64,000 nt of DNA from Pelomyxa schiedti (GCA_020536535.1 JAHLWZ010000498.1:1-64000), one strand, 5' to 3'; shown: positions 36,101 to 48,036, numbered from the stretch's first letter. Translations and numbers: made by a program. Notes: a model not told the origin generated them from the sequence alone.

Positions 36101-38695
36101 CATTAAGCAACCATTTTTCCCTGAGAAGTACGTCAAAGACAATGCACGAGATCTTTTTGGGCAATTCCACAACCTCATCTCTGAGACACTAATGTCACTT
36201 GCACTGTATCTTCATAGGTGGTTATCCCGTAGCTTTCTTTAATTCAGTCTCATTGTAATAAAACCTAAGATCGGAGAGGATCGTTCTCAAAGCACCTGAC
36301 GCACCACCAAAACACCAGTACTTCGCAATAGAGTGGAGCCCACTTGCATGCAAATTCGTCAATACCAAGAGGTTCAACTTCATGAAAAACGTGAGCAAAC
36401 TTGTTCTGCGGTCACTTTGTCGAACTCGTATCAGGTATTCTTAAAGAACAACATTTTTTCTCGGTTAAGTCAAATTTAAGATACCATGAGTGCAAGGATC
36501 AGTACCAAATTGAGTCTTTGTGGTCGAAAGTCTCTGCCTTGGCTTCTGGATCCCACTCGTTTTCTGATGAACTTACCTATAATACAAATGTCAAATTGGT
36601 TGGGATTTTATCCAAGCTCACCAAAGTACATCCGTTCCTGCTTTCCGTCATCGTATAACAGCGAAGAAAGGTTTCATCTGAGCGACCTTACCACTGGCAG
36701 CAGTTCTGTATTGAGCGCAACCCAATACCTTCAGTGATCTTATTTGCACTGAAGCTTGCAGCTGCCGCCGTTGATGACTCACCACTTTTCTTCCTAAAGC
36801 TTCTTTCCAGCTCAGTGTGTGTGGAACAAGTGCAAGTGCGCCTTCCGAACCACATTTTAGTGGATGTCAACTTATAACATACAGAATACCAAAGTTGAAG
36901 CCGCAACTGAAAAACCTACTGCCTCGGCCTCACCTACCCCTCTCAGTCTTATAATCGAGACCCCAAAGCTGGAGAAGAAAGATTTGTCCCACCCACCACC
37001 GCCACCTGAGAAAGATCCAAAGAAAAAAGAGAAGCTTCATGGACTGGAAAGAAAGGGGAAGATTCATAAAGAACGCAGAGTACGACACCATATATCACTC
37101 GTCTCACCCTCCTAACCACATCAACAAAGGAAGCAGAGTTAGCTGTTAAAATTGATCGGATGAAAGTAGAGATACCCGTTTTCATTGGGAAACTCTCAAA
37201 TGACCCTACATTCTTGAGTCTCCTGTCAAAACTCGTTAATGTGTTTGTGTTGGATTTCAACAACTCTGCAGTTCGGATAGAAGCATGGTAACAGCTCTCA
37301 TTTCTTTTTCCAAATTCACAGGCTCCAGTTCTTATATTAAGGGTTTTTGGCAAATGAGTCCACCAGATAAGAAGAAAGTTATCTCAAACCTTCTTTGGGA
37401 AAAGATGCCCCAGGCACCTGCTTATGGCCGCAATTCCACACAATTTGTGGAATTGCTGATATCTTTGGTGTCACAGGTTTACCCCTTTCTTATCATAAGC
37501 CCTATTTATAGAACACTATACAGTCACCCGAGGCTGGGGTTGGTCATGAAACGGAAATGTTTAATTTATTATCTGAACAAAATCGCTTGTTAAACGACCA
37601 TCCAAATGCTTTCATTTACCAAGCTCTTGAATCTGTACTCGATTTCGACGGGTATTTCTTCCTTTAACTCGTTTCCTTGTTTTCATGAGCAACAGATACT
37701 ATTTAGAGAACGAACCTTGTCTCGTTTGCAATGACCCTGAAGTGCCTTTTACACCAATCAAATTATCAGCTATCAAAGCAGAATTGAAATTTACCGATTG
37801 CACACAGGTGGCTCTTTCGTTTTCGCTTTTTTTTTTCTTTTTTTGCTTTAATACTTCGTAGATTGTAAAGTTACAGAGTAGCCACACAATACAAAGTGTG
37901 CTGATAAGAATTTCTGACATGAAAAAGTCGAAGATGGTCAAGTCCATCAACATCTACTACAACAATAAGGTAGAAGTTTGTGTCGAAGGTTCTTTTTTTT
38001 TAACAAATTTAGCCTGTTGTTGACCTTTCCGAGCTTAAAGGAAAATGGTCACAATGGAAAAAAGCTAAAGTATGTCCTGTTGCACAATCACAGACTGAAG
38101 TGAAGGGCGACTTCGCTATACCAATAACAGCAATAAATCTTTTGATCGAATTTGCTAGTTTTTATGATAACACCCAAGTACCTTTTTCATTCTCTCAGAC
38201 TAAAATTCTTATTCATCACTACAGCCAGCAACCGAGAAACTACAATGCCCCCGTTGCAGCAAAGTGGTAACAGACAAACATGGAATATGCCGTCAGTGCC
38301 ACGAAAATGCATACCAATGCCGCCAGTGTCGCAACATCAATTATGAGCACCTTGATGCGTTCCTGGTCTGCTCTCTCTCTCTTGTTCTCACTCACAACGC
38401 GTTTTCCAACCCTCCGTTCTAATCTTCCTTTCCAATACAGTGCAATGAATGTGGCTATTGTAAGTTCGCGAAGTTTGAAATTACTCTGTCTGCCAAACCA
38501 AGCTTTGCCGCAGAAAGAATAGAGACAGACCAAGACATGAAGAAGGGTCTGGACACAATAGACACCGAGTCACAGAATGCCCACAAAAGGTACCCCCACA
38601 AAGCAACATCCCAACAAATACTCAACATTCTCCACAGGTATTCACAGCTGGCCTCTTTCAGGACTCCCCTCGCTAGGGTGGCCAGTCACATGTGA
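24108..38695 (+). CDS. UBR4: UBR4/BIG-type giant N-recognin, C-terminal E3 module missing
   Basis: Huge scaffold protein of N-degron recognition. The start [15 protein letters not shown] (24108) leads into a Ser/Thr-rich N-terminus. About 60 exons of helical repeats follow. The UBR box is split over exons at about 30750-31130 ([43 protein letters not shown]). A beta-propeller/UBR4-specific region runs 31820-33550 ([20 protein letters not shown]). A ZZ finger lies at 34625-34720 ([19 protein letters not shown]), as in plant BIG, followed by a UIM-like segment ([16 protein letters not shown]). The end carries [27 protein letters not shown] and [20 protein letters not shown], then stops at 38693-38695 ([12 protein letters not shown]). 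Human UBR4 and plant BIG continue with a long C-terminal half including the hemi-RING/UZI E3 module; none is visible here. Confidence 0.93.
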
Positions 38696-38744
38696 ACTTC
38701 ATTTTTGTTGTGTGTAAGGTGGTAAAAAAAAGGAGAAGAAACTC

Positions 38745-38750
38745 AATAAA
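38745..38750 (+). terminator. Poly(A) signal of UBR4/BIG
   Basis: AATAAA lies 50 nt after the stop codon and before the receptor gene. It supports the view that the transcript ends here and not in a further catalytic exon. Confidence 0.6.
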
Positions 38751-38970
38751 GAGCCCTAAAAGAAAGTGCTCTGTCTTTTTCCTTTGGGCTCTTACACGAA
38801 CTGACAAAGTTGATTTCGTCTGATCGCCTCTCATGTGCCCAAAAACAAAGAAAAGCCGGGAAAAAAAATATCAATATCGGAAAATATGGGTCTCACATCA
38901 CCAGAGGCAAACAACAACAAACCACTTTCTTCTAGTGCATACAAATGAAAAAAACAAAAAACCAAACACA

Positions 38971-40210
38971 ATGGAATCCAGCATTGACCTTTGTTTCTAC
39001 GACGTAGATATGTGCTTTGGTGTCGTCGGCCCTATCGACCGTTGGCAGTTGTATTGTCATTGTTGTCTGTATTTGGTTGCGACGTCTGCATCTCGTATAC
39101 TGGAGGAGCGTTTTGTGTATGGCAATAGCGGATATATCCCTCTGTATAAGCATTGTGAACTCTTTCTCCCTTTTTTTTTTTTGCCCACAAGTTTTTCATT
39201 TACTTTCGTTTCGCTTTTCTCACCTGTTCATTGTGAAAATTTCTTACTCCTTTCTTTGCCGGTTGCAACACCAAGTTTATTGCCATTACTGCTAAATCAC
39301 AGGGTGTCGAAGACACTTGGGTTTGCACTTTTTCCGGTTAGTTCGTACTACACTTCCTTCCTCCTTTTTCCTCTTTGCTGCAATTTGCATACCCATGTAA
39401 TTTCTTTGATCACCCAGGAATTCTGAACAATATCTTTTTCCTGTCTTCACAGATATGGACAGACTTTCTGGGTCTGACTCTCCTATGGATCACTCTGAGG
39501 CGAGCTGTACCAGGCATAATCATGGAATTAGGGTGTCATACAGTAGCCTGGGGATTACCCCTAACACTCTCACTTCTGGCTCTAGTGAGGCATGATGGTT
39601 ATTGTTATGGTACATCATGGTAAACAAGCTACCTTTATCTACTAAAATCACCTTTTGGTTAAGGTGCTGGATCAACATTGGTGAATACTATGGGATGGCG
39701 TGGGGCTTATCAATGGTGTGGGAGTGGCTTGCAGTACTCTTCGCCATAATTGTATACTGTACTCTGGGAGCAATTGCTATTAGGCATAGATGGAAGGAAG
39801 GAACTTGGTCAACTGTTGCGCCAAGGGTAATTTCTTTGTCCCTCCCTTCAATACTCAACCGAAAGCATAGATAAGTATTATCAGAAGAAGAAAAGAAAAT
39901 TATGTCATACCTGCCCTGAGGCAAATTGTTCTGTACCCTTTCATCATGGTTCTCCTGGTGTATGCGCGCCCAAAATAACTGCATAATACTCAATCATCAC
40001 AGGGTAGCAGGATTGGTTGACCACGATGGAACTTGGCAGCGGTCATTTGGATCATTTGTAATGCCACTGCAAGGCTTTCTCAACTTTGTTGTGTTTGTAG
40101 TCACAGCCCAAGTTGACAAAGATAAGGATAAGCTCATACCTGCAGTCAAGTCATCACACGGTACAGCAGTCACTGAAATGGAGATGGTTGTACAGACAAA
40201 TGACAGCTGA
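38971..40210 (+). CDS. Seven-transmembrane receptor, cAMP-receptor-like
   Basis: Hydrophobic segments appear in order across short exons: SCIVIVVCIWLRRL (TM1); WRSVLCMAIADISLCI (TM2); NNIFFLSSQIWTDFLGLTLL (TM3); HTVAWGLPLTLSLLALV (TM4); WEWLAVLFAIIVYCTLGAI (TM5); LRQIVLYPFIMVLLVYAPK (TM6); GSFVMPLQGFLNFVVFVV (TM7). The TM6 RQ.VLYP and TM7 PLQGFLN patterns resemble cAMP-receptor-like GPCRs of amoebae and related Git3-type receptors. The tail is short (stop 40208-40210). The first exon is not settled: ATG 38971 (MESSIDLCFYD) is in another frame from TM1. Ligand unknown. It starts about 275 nt after the UBR4 stop. Confidence 0.7.
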
Positions 40211-40498
40211 GCATTTGGAAGTATCACCAGTATACAGTCTGTTTATTTATCGTCTAAAAAATTTCCTGTTTTGTGCATTAAATATTGTACTAATTTTTGG
40301 TGCTGCGGTGAGTGACGCGAAGATGGTCGTTGTGCGTCCTGTTGTCAGGGGTCAAATTTGAGTGACGCGTCAGTTGACATGACAGTAGTTCCCTGCACCT
40401 GCGGCATTTAAAGTCGCTGGATCTCAGCACAAAGCAAACAAAAAAAATCCGCAATCGAGGCGGCATTCCAATACTAGTACTATAGACACTACAAGACA

Positions 40499-41413
40499 AT
40501 GCAAAGCCTATCGTCCGCGGCAGCAGTTCACAAGATGGCAGACACAGTGGAGGCGGGAGACCCACTCACAGCCAAGATTGAGGAATGGGCACGTGATTGC
40601 AAGGAGAAGAGGTGCTGTGCAATTGGTGTGCATTCCCAACCACCTTTCACTCCTTGGGTTGGAGGTAATTGTACACCAGGAATCAACAACTACTTGCGAG
40701 AGACTCTTGTCGATCCTGATTACTACATTCAATCGGTGTGCCTCTATGTTCTTATTTTGTACCAATAAACCAAAACTCAAACGTACCCAGGGCAAAGTTC
40801 TCGAGGAACCTCCAGGTGAATGCCCAACCAACAAAGGTGCCCCGATGTTGTTCTCCAAGCGTCACTTGGCCATGAAGGGGACTGCCGGCGTCATGTGCGT
40901 TCTGTTTTCTTCTTCGTTTCTGCCTCATTGTCATAAGGTCATACAACATAATGGGCCGTGATTCAAGGAAGCTCAAGATGTATTGCATGTGGAGTGTCCC
41001 CGAGGTTTTGGGCCAAAACACTTTCAACGTGGTCATATCCGAGGTTGGTCATTCTCACTACCCATACGCAATCAAGATTACTTCTAACATCAAATACCAC
41101 GCCACGTAGCCAATGGAAGATGAACTCTCAGAAGACACGTGGCGCAAGTTGTACAAAGATGCCAAATATGCCAAAGGTAGCAAACAAACAAACACAGCAA
41201 CAACCAATAACTGATTCATCCCTCTCCCCCACTCCCACTCAACAAACAAACTTCTAATCCTTGAACAGATGATCAATTCGCACTCGAGTTTGAGCATTAC
41301 CGCTGCACATGCAAAATGGTTCGTTGTGTTTCCCATTCATAGCGGTTTGACTCCCCACACAGACAACCGACTCTCTGGCTTCACTCACTTTCAACCTCTG
41401 GTATCAATCCTAA
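40499..41413 (+). CDS. Actinoporin-like (cytolysin-fold) protein, tentative
   Basis: A small multi-exon gene. The first exon (40499-40735) has an acidic start and a Cys-rich CCAIGVHS stretch; middle exons carry a GTAGVMSYNI-like stretch (about 40880-40960) and a short MWSVPE motif (about 40990-41010); the last exons end near 41413. These short motifs, their order and the small size resemble the actinoporin-like beta-sandwich family, whose members bind membranes in sea anemones and also occur in plants and fungi. Identity is low, and the aromatic membrane-contact cluster that usually follows the SVP motif is not evident. There is no signal peptide. Pore formation should not be assumed, and another beta-sandwich family remains possible. 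Confidence 0.45.
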
Positions 41414-41486
41414 CAACAAACAACTCGTAACGGACATTGAACCCATTGCCAATAGGCGAAAAAAAACTCTTTTTCTTACTTGCTCT

Positions 41487-41857
41487 TTATATTGAACGAA
41501 CAATACCGATAAGAATGAAGACAACAGCTAGAATAGCAGTGGACTGCCACACATCCGCAGTATCAGGAACATTGGGTTCAACGTATCTTGGGGGGCGGGG
41601 TCGGAGCACTGTATTCACAGAGACGGTACGCTGCCGTCGTTGTTGTTCCCTCTCCCTCTCCATCTGGGCCATATCCATCTCCCTTTGCATCCTCATGCGC
41701 TCTTGCAACTCAAGCTGCCTGGCAATCTGCACATCCCTGAGCATCCTCATCGTCCGTGCAACTTCCTGCTGCCTAACCCGCTCTGGGTCATATACAACCG
41801 CACGCATGCTCTCTTGTTGGCGCTGCTGCCAAGGATAGCAAGTTGTGGCCGGGGACC

Positions 41858-41888
<31 letters not shown>

Positions 41889-42194
41889 GGAAGAATAGGG
41901 GTCGCCCCAAGCACTCCCAATCTCGCCAAGTGGCTGGGGGAGGATCTGGCCGGGCGCGCGCGGCGTCGGCCTCGACTGAGGAGGAGGCAGGGGTCTGGCC
42001 GGCGTTCTGCCAAATCGAGGTGGAGCCGCCGCAGTCATCGTCGTCGTCGTAGCTAGCGTCGGCAGCGGCGGTGGGGCAGGCGCAAGCTTGGGCTGGAAGG
42101 GGAACGGCGGGATGCCAGGCAGTGGAGGAAGCCCCTCGGCGTGGACCCTGCGATAGTCACTCGTATTCAGGGGGGTCGAGGTGGGATTCGACAT
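41487..42194 (-). CDS. Proline-rich, coiled-coil, tail-anchored protein
   Basis: A single 235-codon exon. The N-terminal half is Pro/Ala-rich (LPPLPGIPPFPFQPKLAPAP) and ends in a Ser run. The C-terminal half is charged and helical, rich in Arg, Met, Gln and Glu (RTMRMLRDVQIARQLELQER), fitting a coiled coil. The last 20 residues form one hydrophobic helix (STAILAVVFILIGIV) before the stop, which is typical of tail-anchored membrane proteins. The 5' part is much more GC-rich than the surroundings. No family was recognised. The start MSNPTSTPLN at 42194 is the only ATG upstream of the Pro-rich region. Confidence 0.65.
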
Positions 42195-42287
42195 GGTGAT
42201 TACTCGAGGGTTTGTGTGGCGGCGGGTGCTGCGGTGTCGCCTTTTGTTTGGAGTTTTTGGTGTTGATGGGGCTTTTTTTTTTTTGGT

Positions 42288-42976
42288 TTGTGTTTAAGGT
42301 GCAACTGCATGCCGATTTTGAAATCAAGCCAAGTCGACGAGTCCTTACATTTGTGTGATCAGTGTATTTGGAACACTCATGGATGTCTCGCCTTTGGTCC
42401 GTGTGAGTGCATGGCCTCGATTGAGAACACCTCATTTCGGGAACTACACATTTCCATAGTGCCAATATAGAATGGTTGCCTAGCGAGCACTGAAGCAGAG
42501 TCCGAGCTGCTGTGCCCCTTCAAACCCACCCTCACGGTTCGGGGAGGAGACTTCAAGCAGTGACCTCGCCCAACTCAAGCCGTAACAACACAACACCCAG
42601 TGACATCCCTCCGGCAGCAACGCCCCAAAGTAAAAAAAAAGTGGCCAAACGAAAAGTGCGTTCCACCGTGCGTGGTTGGTTATTTTTTCTCTTGATTCGG
42701 AATTCCTGGAATACGCGGTTTGCGTGATGGCCGGCCCTTCCTCTCCAGGAAGAATACAAATCACTGCAAAAATATTTACTTTCGTGTACGGATGGTTTTG
42801 CGAGATGATTTTCCTCGCATTTGGTAATTGTGGCTTGTTCTTTATTGTCAGGTGGTACACAAAATGATGGTGATGGATACCGCGAGCTAAATTGCAGAAG
42901 AGATGTTCCACAACGGTTACAACAAGCTCTCAAGGCCAGTGGGAACTTTGTTGCTCCACATAAAATCCAGCACTGA
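42288..42976 (+). CDS. Small unresolved plus-strand gene
   Basis: Three segments look coding: a Cys-containing stretch near 42335-42470 (LHLCDQCIWNTHGCLAFG), a basic nuclear-type stretch near 42565-42675 (TPQSKKKVAKRKVRST), and a last exon near 42850-42976 (DGYRELNCRRDVPQRLQQAL, ending PHKIQH). I could not find splice sites that join all three in one frame. The gene is divergent from the tail-anchored protein and converges on the amidase. No family was recognised. Confidence 0.4.
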
Positions 42977-43079
42977 AGAGAGGTTCAGTGAGGTTTGTGC
43001 CCGATACCTTGGTGATATGTGAGGGATTGGTAGAGGTGGGAGTGAGCACACCAGTTGTATTTGCTGCCATTTGGATAAG

Positions 43080-45144
43080 TCATATCTGTGTAGTGAGAGG
43101 ATGAGGGATGATGTTGGAATCGGTTGGCCTCTTCCAACTCCGGCAATTGGGAAAATCATGGTGAGGTTGCTTGCGAACGTTGGCGGCAGCAATGCACTCA
43201 CTAATATTCACGTTGATTTGCGGTAATGGAAGTGAATGGGTCATACCAGTAAATGAATCAAAGATACTGGTGGGATTATACAAGCAGTAAGGGTCGGTTT
43301 GCGGGCACTCTGGTTCACATTGTGGGTAGTCTGGAGGCACATTAGTAAATAGAAACATGTGACTTATGGTTGCTTTACCAGAACATGACATCAGAGCGCA
43401 ACCCGCCACTGTTACGCCGTCAGGCGTTCCAGGGAGACCCGGCTTGTTAATTACAGTCACAGCAGCAACGTAAATTCCAGATTCGCTCGAGTCAGAAACA
43501 TGATACTCCACGTGACACCTTCAACGTTTCAGAATCTTGAAATTGGTGAGGTCCAAATACAGCTGAGTTCCGAATTTCGGTGAAGTGGCGTTGATATCAA
43601 TTACCCCAGACACTCCTTTTTCTGCATATATAACCTGGCAAGGAAAGGGTGTCCCCCCCATCTTGCAAGTGGTGGATTCAATTTGTTCTGAATCTCCAAT
43701 TGGTAAAGAGGAAGCGGCACTGTGCTGTCTCGAATTCAAACCAGTGGGGTTTGAAGTGTGAATGGTAAGTGAGCCAACTAAAACTATAATGAAATAAGCA
43801 CGAGTCAGGAGGAAAAAGAGACTACATTGGCGTTGGGGTCCAACATATGGCCCCAAAGAAGCAATGACAGTACCATTGGAGTATATTCCGCAACCAGTGT
43901 AATAGCCATTTGACGCAATTAGGTTGCTCTCATAAAACCATGACCACCCAGCCTACTCGAGGTAAGATTAGATTGGCACTAGAGTCACCTACTTGAGTTT
44001 CTGTAGAACTAATGAGAGGTGCAAGATCACCCATAACTTGGAGAATTAGCGAAGAAGATGAATAACGGGAGGGACATACACATGACCCATATGAAGTCTC
44101 TAACATTGAACGAAGAGTACTCGTAGCGTGTCGGCTGAGCGAAGTTGCCGTCATAACAAATCAATAATCCAAAGCGAACACCAAAATCTGTGTCAAAGAA
44201 AACAGGATCTGGGTTGACTGGTTGGTCAAACATATCCGCTTCATTTGCAAGGTGACTCTTTCGATACTTCGAAAGTAATTGTCCTGTTCTGGAAATTGCT
44301 TGAAGTGCAATTAACTAAGTCATACAAAACAGCGATTAATACTAACCAACTGCCACGTTGAATTGATAGTGCCCATCGAGAGGACAATCAGGGTCACCTT
44401 CCACACATTCCTGGGTTACATGGTTAGGATACACTACAAGATATTTAAGGTTTACCATGATTTCTCCGAGATTGAACACAATATAGGTATTGTACTGTAT
44501 GGCAGCACAGGACATCACTCGGAGTTGATAGTGGTCGTCCCCTGAGAACTCTGGGTCGGTGCATGGTACCACATAAGGGGAACCATTTTCAACATCGGGA
44601 ATTTCCTGCATTGGTGATGGGGGTAATTACTTTCTCATCTCATCAGTAATTTTGCGAGTAATACCTCGCACCATGGTTGAACTGTGGTCCTGTTCAAATC
44701 CCACGCTAGAAATCCCGTCCCACTCTCTGGGAACGCAGCTATGTCAAGGTTGGAAGCCTCAGACCCAGCAAGGTATTCCACTTTTCTTTCATTAGTTTTA
44801 ATTGTTTACATTCTATCTAAGCATCCTCCAAAAGAATTCATCAAAGGGGCACCAATCACAGCCCCTAATCCCATAATTCACTAGCAACCACTATTCATAC
44901 TCATTCCATCACTCGTACCATAAGCGTCGATGTTCTTTTTCACAATAGCAGTGCCACTCATCAGAGGGTACGTCCCAAGTGGGTAATGCAACGCCGTGCC
45001 TGCACGATAGCTTCCCACAATTTTCTTTGTGGCACTGGCACCACCTTCATAGTTGGTGTTGGCCGTGCTCCTCCCACAATTTGCAGGGACGGTGCTCAAT
45101 GCCAACACCACAAATACCAACCCAAATGCCACAGCACCAACCAT
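43080..45144 (-). CDS. Vanin/biotinidase-type carbon-nitrogen hydrolase
   Basis: Secreted or membrane-tethered amidase of the nitrilase superfamily. MVGAVAFGLVFVVLALSTVP is a signal peptide. The exon at about 44790-44660 has LDIAAFPESGTGF, with the catalytic Glu in the FPE motif. It is followed by QEIPDVENGSPYVVPC, SCAAIQYNTYIVFNLGE and CPLDGHYQFN, the vanin/biotinidase pattern. FGLLICYDGNFAQPTRYE (about 44190-44130) holds the catalytic Cys. The catalytic Lys is expected in the short exon near 44280-44250, just before MFDQPVNPDPVF. The C-terminal half has several Cys (DYPQCEPECPQTDPYCLY), as in the beta-sandwich domain of vanins. Stop at 43080. Substrate (pantetheine, biocytin or other) cannot be read from sequence. 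Confidence 0.82.
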
Positions 45145-45311
45145 TCACCAAATATTACACAGAACCGACTCTTCTGTTGCTTTCCTTTTTTTTTCTTTTT
45201 ACCCCAACCCCACAAAGACCTCATCGTCCAGCGGGAAAAAATGCCCCACACTACAGATCTTGAGACTTTTCATTATCCAGATTCTCCGTATCTTCGAATA
45301 AGGAGAAAGTG

Positions 45312-47182
45312 ATGAGTGGGGACGACGACAGCACTACCTCGTCGCCATTCGATCTAGGCGTACTGGACTCGGACATTGATCTCGCCAATCTGTCCGCGAC
45401 GCAGCAGTCACAGAAGAAACAAACACAACACACTCCCACAATTCCCTCCTCCCCAACAGCCCCACAAAACAACAACAACAACAACAAACAATGCCCCGGC
45501 GCCAACGCCGTTGATTCCGATGACGACGACCACGAAAGCAACGACGACAGTGAAGCCGAAGAAGACGGTCGTCGCCCGAATGTGAACACCAACGATGACG
45601 AAAACGAGGCTGAGGAGTTTTGCCCCGTGTGTGGGTCGTTGGTCCCTGCGTCGGCTCTGGGCCGTCACTTGAAAGAATCTCACAAGTCGCCGCAATCAGG
45701 GAGCTCCGCCGCGGCCGCCAAATCCGCGGCGCCGACGCTCCCGGCCGCCGGGATCGACGATCGCGGAGCAGATTCGACTGCAGTTGCTATTGCTTTGGAC
45801 ACGTCAGATAGTATTGGAATGGGAAGTTCTGTTGATAGCAGTGGTATCACCTCTGTTGTGAGTGATGGCCGGAAACGTGGCAGTTCTGGAAAAGTCAAAC
45901 TTGTGGGAAAGTCCAAGGCAATTCAATGTGATGATGGTGTTCAAGTCACAACTAACCACGCTGATAATGAGGGTAGTGGTGCTGAGCAACCACAACTTGA
46001 TGCACAGCCCGGTGCAGATTCAGTGAGCTCTTCGGACCAGGTGATACTGGCTTCATCTCCAAAAAAGACCCCTCGAGTCATTGAAAGAATTGAATTGCAT
46101 GATACAGAATCGGAGCCACCCCTTTTATTGAAAGCTCCTGCTGCACCACTGGGTGCTGATGTTCTGAACGACTCGACAGGGGAACCAAAAAGCCGGCAAA
46201 AAAGCAAAGAATCAAAGAAAAGCAAAACTAACGGCAAAGAACACAAGCATTCACACAAATCCTCGTCAAAAGATACTTCCAAGAAAAAGTCCTCCAAAGG
46301 TAAGACGAAAACTGACTCGAAGAAATCAGACAAGAAAAAGAAGGAGAGCACCAGTAAAGGCAAGGCCAACAAGAAAAAATCAGACAAGGACAAAAAACAC
46401 TCCAAAACTAAAGATAAGGACAAAAAGCACTCTAAAAGTAAAGACATCAAGAAAAAAGCTGCCAAACCCACTGAAAAATCCGAAAAAGACACAACAGCTT
46501 CCACTGGTACAGACACTCCGGAAATAGTATGTTATCAACCATCCCTCTTTTTCCCCCTACCAAAAGTACAAGGAGGTAAACGTTTTGGCAGGAACGAAAC
46601 GCACGCCAGTAGATCCAATCACCGGGCCAAAACCAACCAAAACAAGGAAAATTAGTTCCATAACATCAGGCGATTCTTCCACTCTATCAGTACCCTCCGG
46701 CATCCACACATCATCAACGAAGTCCAGTTGTACTACAGTTTCATCTACTTCAGTCTCAAGCCCACTTTTCTCCACGCCCCTACACTCTGGTTCTGTTTCC
46801 TCTGGAGCACACAAACACTTTCCGTCCCCGAGCATGATTGGCAAAGACTTACTTCTCCAATCGAGAGGGGCTTCTAATTCAACAGTCCCAGCAAACAGTC
46901 CACCCTTATTCCACACCCCAAGCCTCACCCATGGGCTCCGCAAGCAAACCACAGAAAGGTGTGCACATTCCCTCCAATACACACCAAACCACCGGTTTCA
47001 CATTGTACTTAAACACAAACAGTAGCACTGCAAAGAATTCTTCAGCCAAGAGCACACCGGCCCTAATGAAGTTTGTATCTGATTTCACTCGCAACGAACT
47101 CCAGCGGTGTTGCACATCATCTGTTAGCAACAATCCCATCAACCTCTTTGGAGGTTCCAACAAGCAACCCTGTCAATGGTAA
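45312..47182 (+). CDS. Nuclear-type protein with one C2H2-like finger and a lysine-rich tail
   Basis: The start MSGDDDSTTSSPFDLG (45312) is followed by Gln/Asn runs and an acidic stretch. One finger, CPVCGSLVPASALGRHLKESH (about 45622-45684), spaced C-x2-C-x12-H-x4-H, is of the type seen in small ubiquitin- or nucleic-acid-binding fingers. A long lysine/serine-rich region (46190-46480, KSKDKDKKHSK-like units) suggests nuclear or chromatin association. A 41-nt intron after TDTPEI joins to YKEVNVLAGTKRTPVDP. The 3' part has two overlapping open frames, one ending VLKHKQ and one ending NKQPCQW (47182), so the last splice is not settled. No family name is warranted. Confidence 0.65.
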
Positions 47183-47439
47183 CTAACAGTCTCCCGTCAT
47201 TACAAACACAATGCAAATGGTGAATAAACGAGTCAACGAACCAGAACTACATTATTTCGCTTTCCACAGAATTCCAGCGGTGGTCCGCCTGAGGTTTTTC
47301 TCAGATACTTGTAACAGGAAAGTAAATCAAAATTCAACTTGTGATTGAGAAGAAAAAAGATTGAACAGCGAAGGGGTATTGGTGACTGTGACAGCGGTGT
47401 GTTTGAAGGAAAAGGGCAAATGGTGCGTTCATTACTGTG

Positions 47440-47936
47440 AGATGAATGTCTGTAGAGCACCAGAATGGTCTGAACGTGTCATTTTTTCGTCGTCGCCCTC
47501 TCTGTCCCACAAGTACGACTCCTTCCGTGCTTCCTGTTGTTGCAACAACGGCCGCCCCGGCGTTCTCGACAACAGCGGCCAAGACTCAGCAGCCCCCCCG
47601 CAGCCGCCGCCTCCGCCTCCCCCTCCCATAACGCCGTGCTGCGCCCCAGCTCCTCCCCCCCCGCGCATCAGCGGCGTCCTGTGCCCGGTCCGCAGCCTGG
47701 GCGACCTGGGGCCGTCGCCGCGCCGCTTCGTCGACTTCCTGCGGTCCGCCGGCCAGCGGGCGTGGCACGTGCTCCCCCTGCTGCGGCCGGCGCCGCCCGG
47801 CGACCCCTCGCCGTGCATGTCGTCGTCGGGCTTCGCGGCCGACGAGTCGCTGGTGTGGGGGCAGGGCGCGGCCGACAGGGTCGCGGAGGCTGGAGGTCCC
47901 GGGATCGAACCCGGCGCTGGGCATGAGGTGGTTTTC
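47440..47936 (+). CDS. 4-alpha-glucanotransferase (GH77) fragment, cut by the gap
   Basis: After a Pro-rich N-terminus, the frame reads RISGVLCPVRSLGDLGPSPR, then RFVDFLRSAGQRAWHVLPLL, then GDPSPCMSSSGFAADESLVW. This is the conserved opening of amylomaltase/DPE-type enzymes (G.L.P..SL....GDLG, FVDFL...GQ..W.VLPL, G..PY.S.SAFA), which rearrange alpha-1,4-glucans. The exon is extremely GC-rich. The frame runs to the N run. Nothing after the gap is recognisably GH77, so the rest of the catalytic domain is missing from this assembly. MNVCRAPEWSERV at about 47440 is the most likely start. Confidence 0.6.
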
Positions 47937-48036
47937 NNNNNNNNNNNNNNNNNNNNNNNNNNNNNNNNNNNNNNNNNNNNNNNNNNNNNNNNNNNNNNNN
48001 NNNNNNNNNNNNNNNNNNNNNNNNNNNNNNNNNNNN
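47937..48036. other. Assembly gap (100 N)
   Basis: Exactly 100 N, the usual placeholder for a gap of unknown size. It follows a very GC-rich stretch. Just left of it the minus strand reads GGTTCGATCC, a match to the Pol III B-box. Confidence 0.98.

Noticed and set aside
42000-42060. Arg-rich plus-strand frames at 41640-42056
   Set aside because: They are shadows of the Pro/Ser-rich minus-strand gene, and the composition gives no domain.
47885-47936. tRNA gene on the minus strand (T-arm-like sequence)
   Set aside because: The T-stem has a mismatch, the bases where the anticodon loop should be lack T33, and there is no T-run terminator; at most a B-box match.
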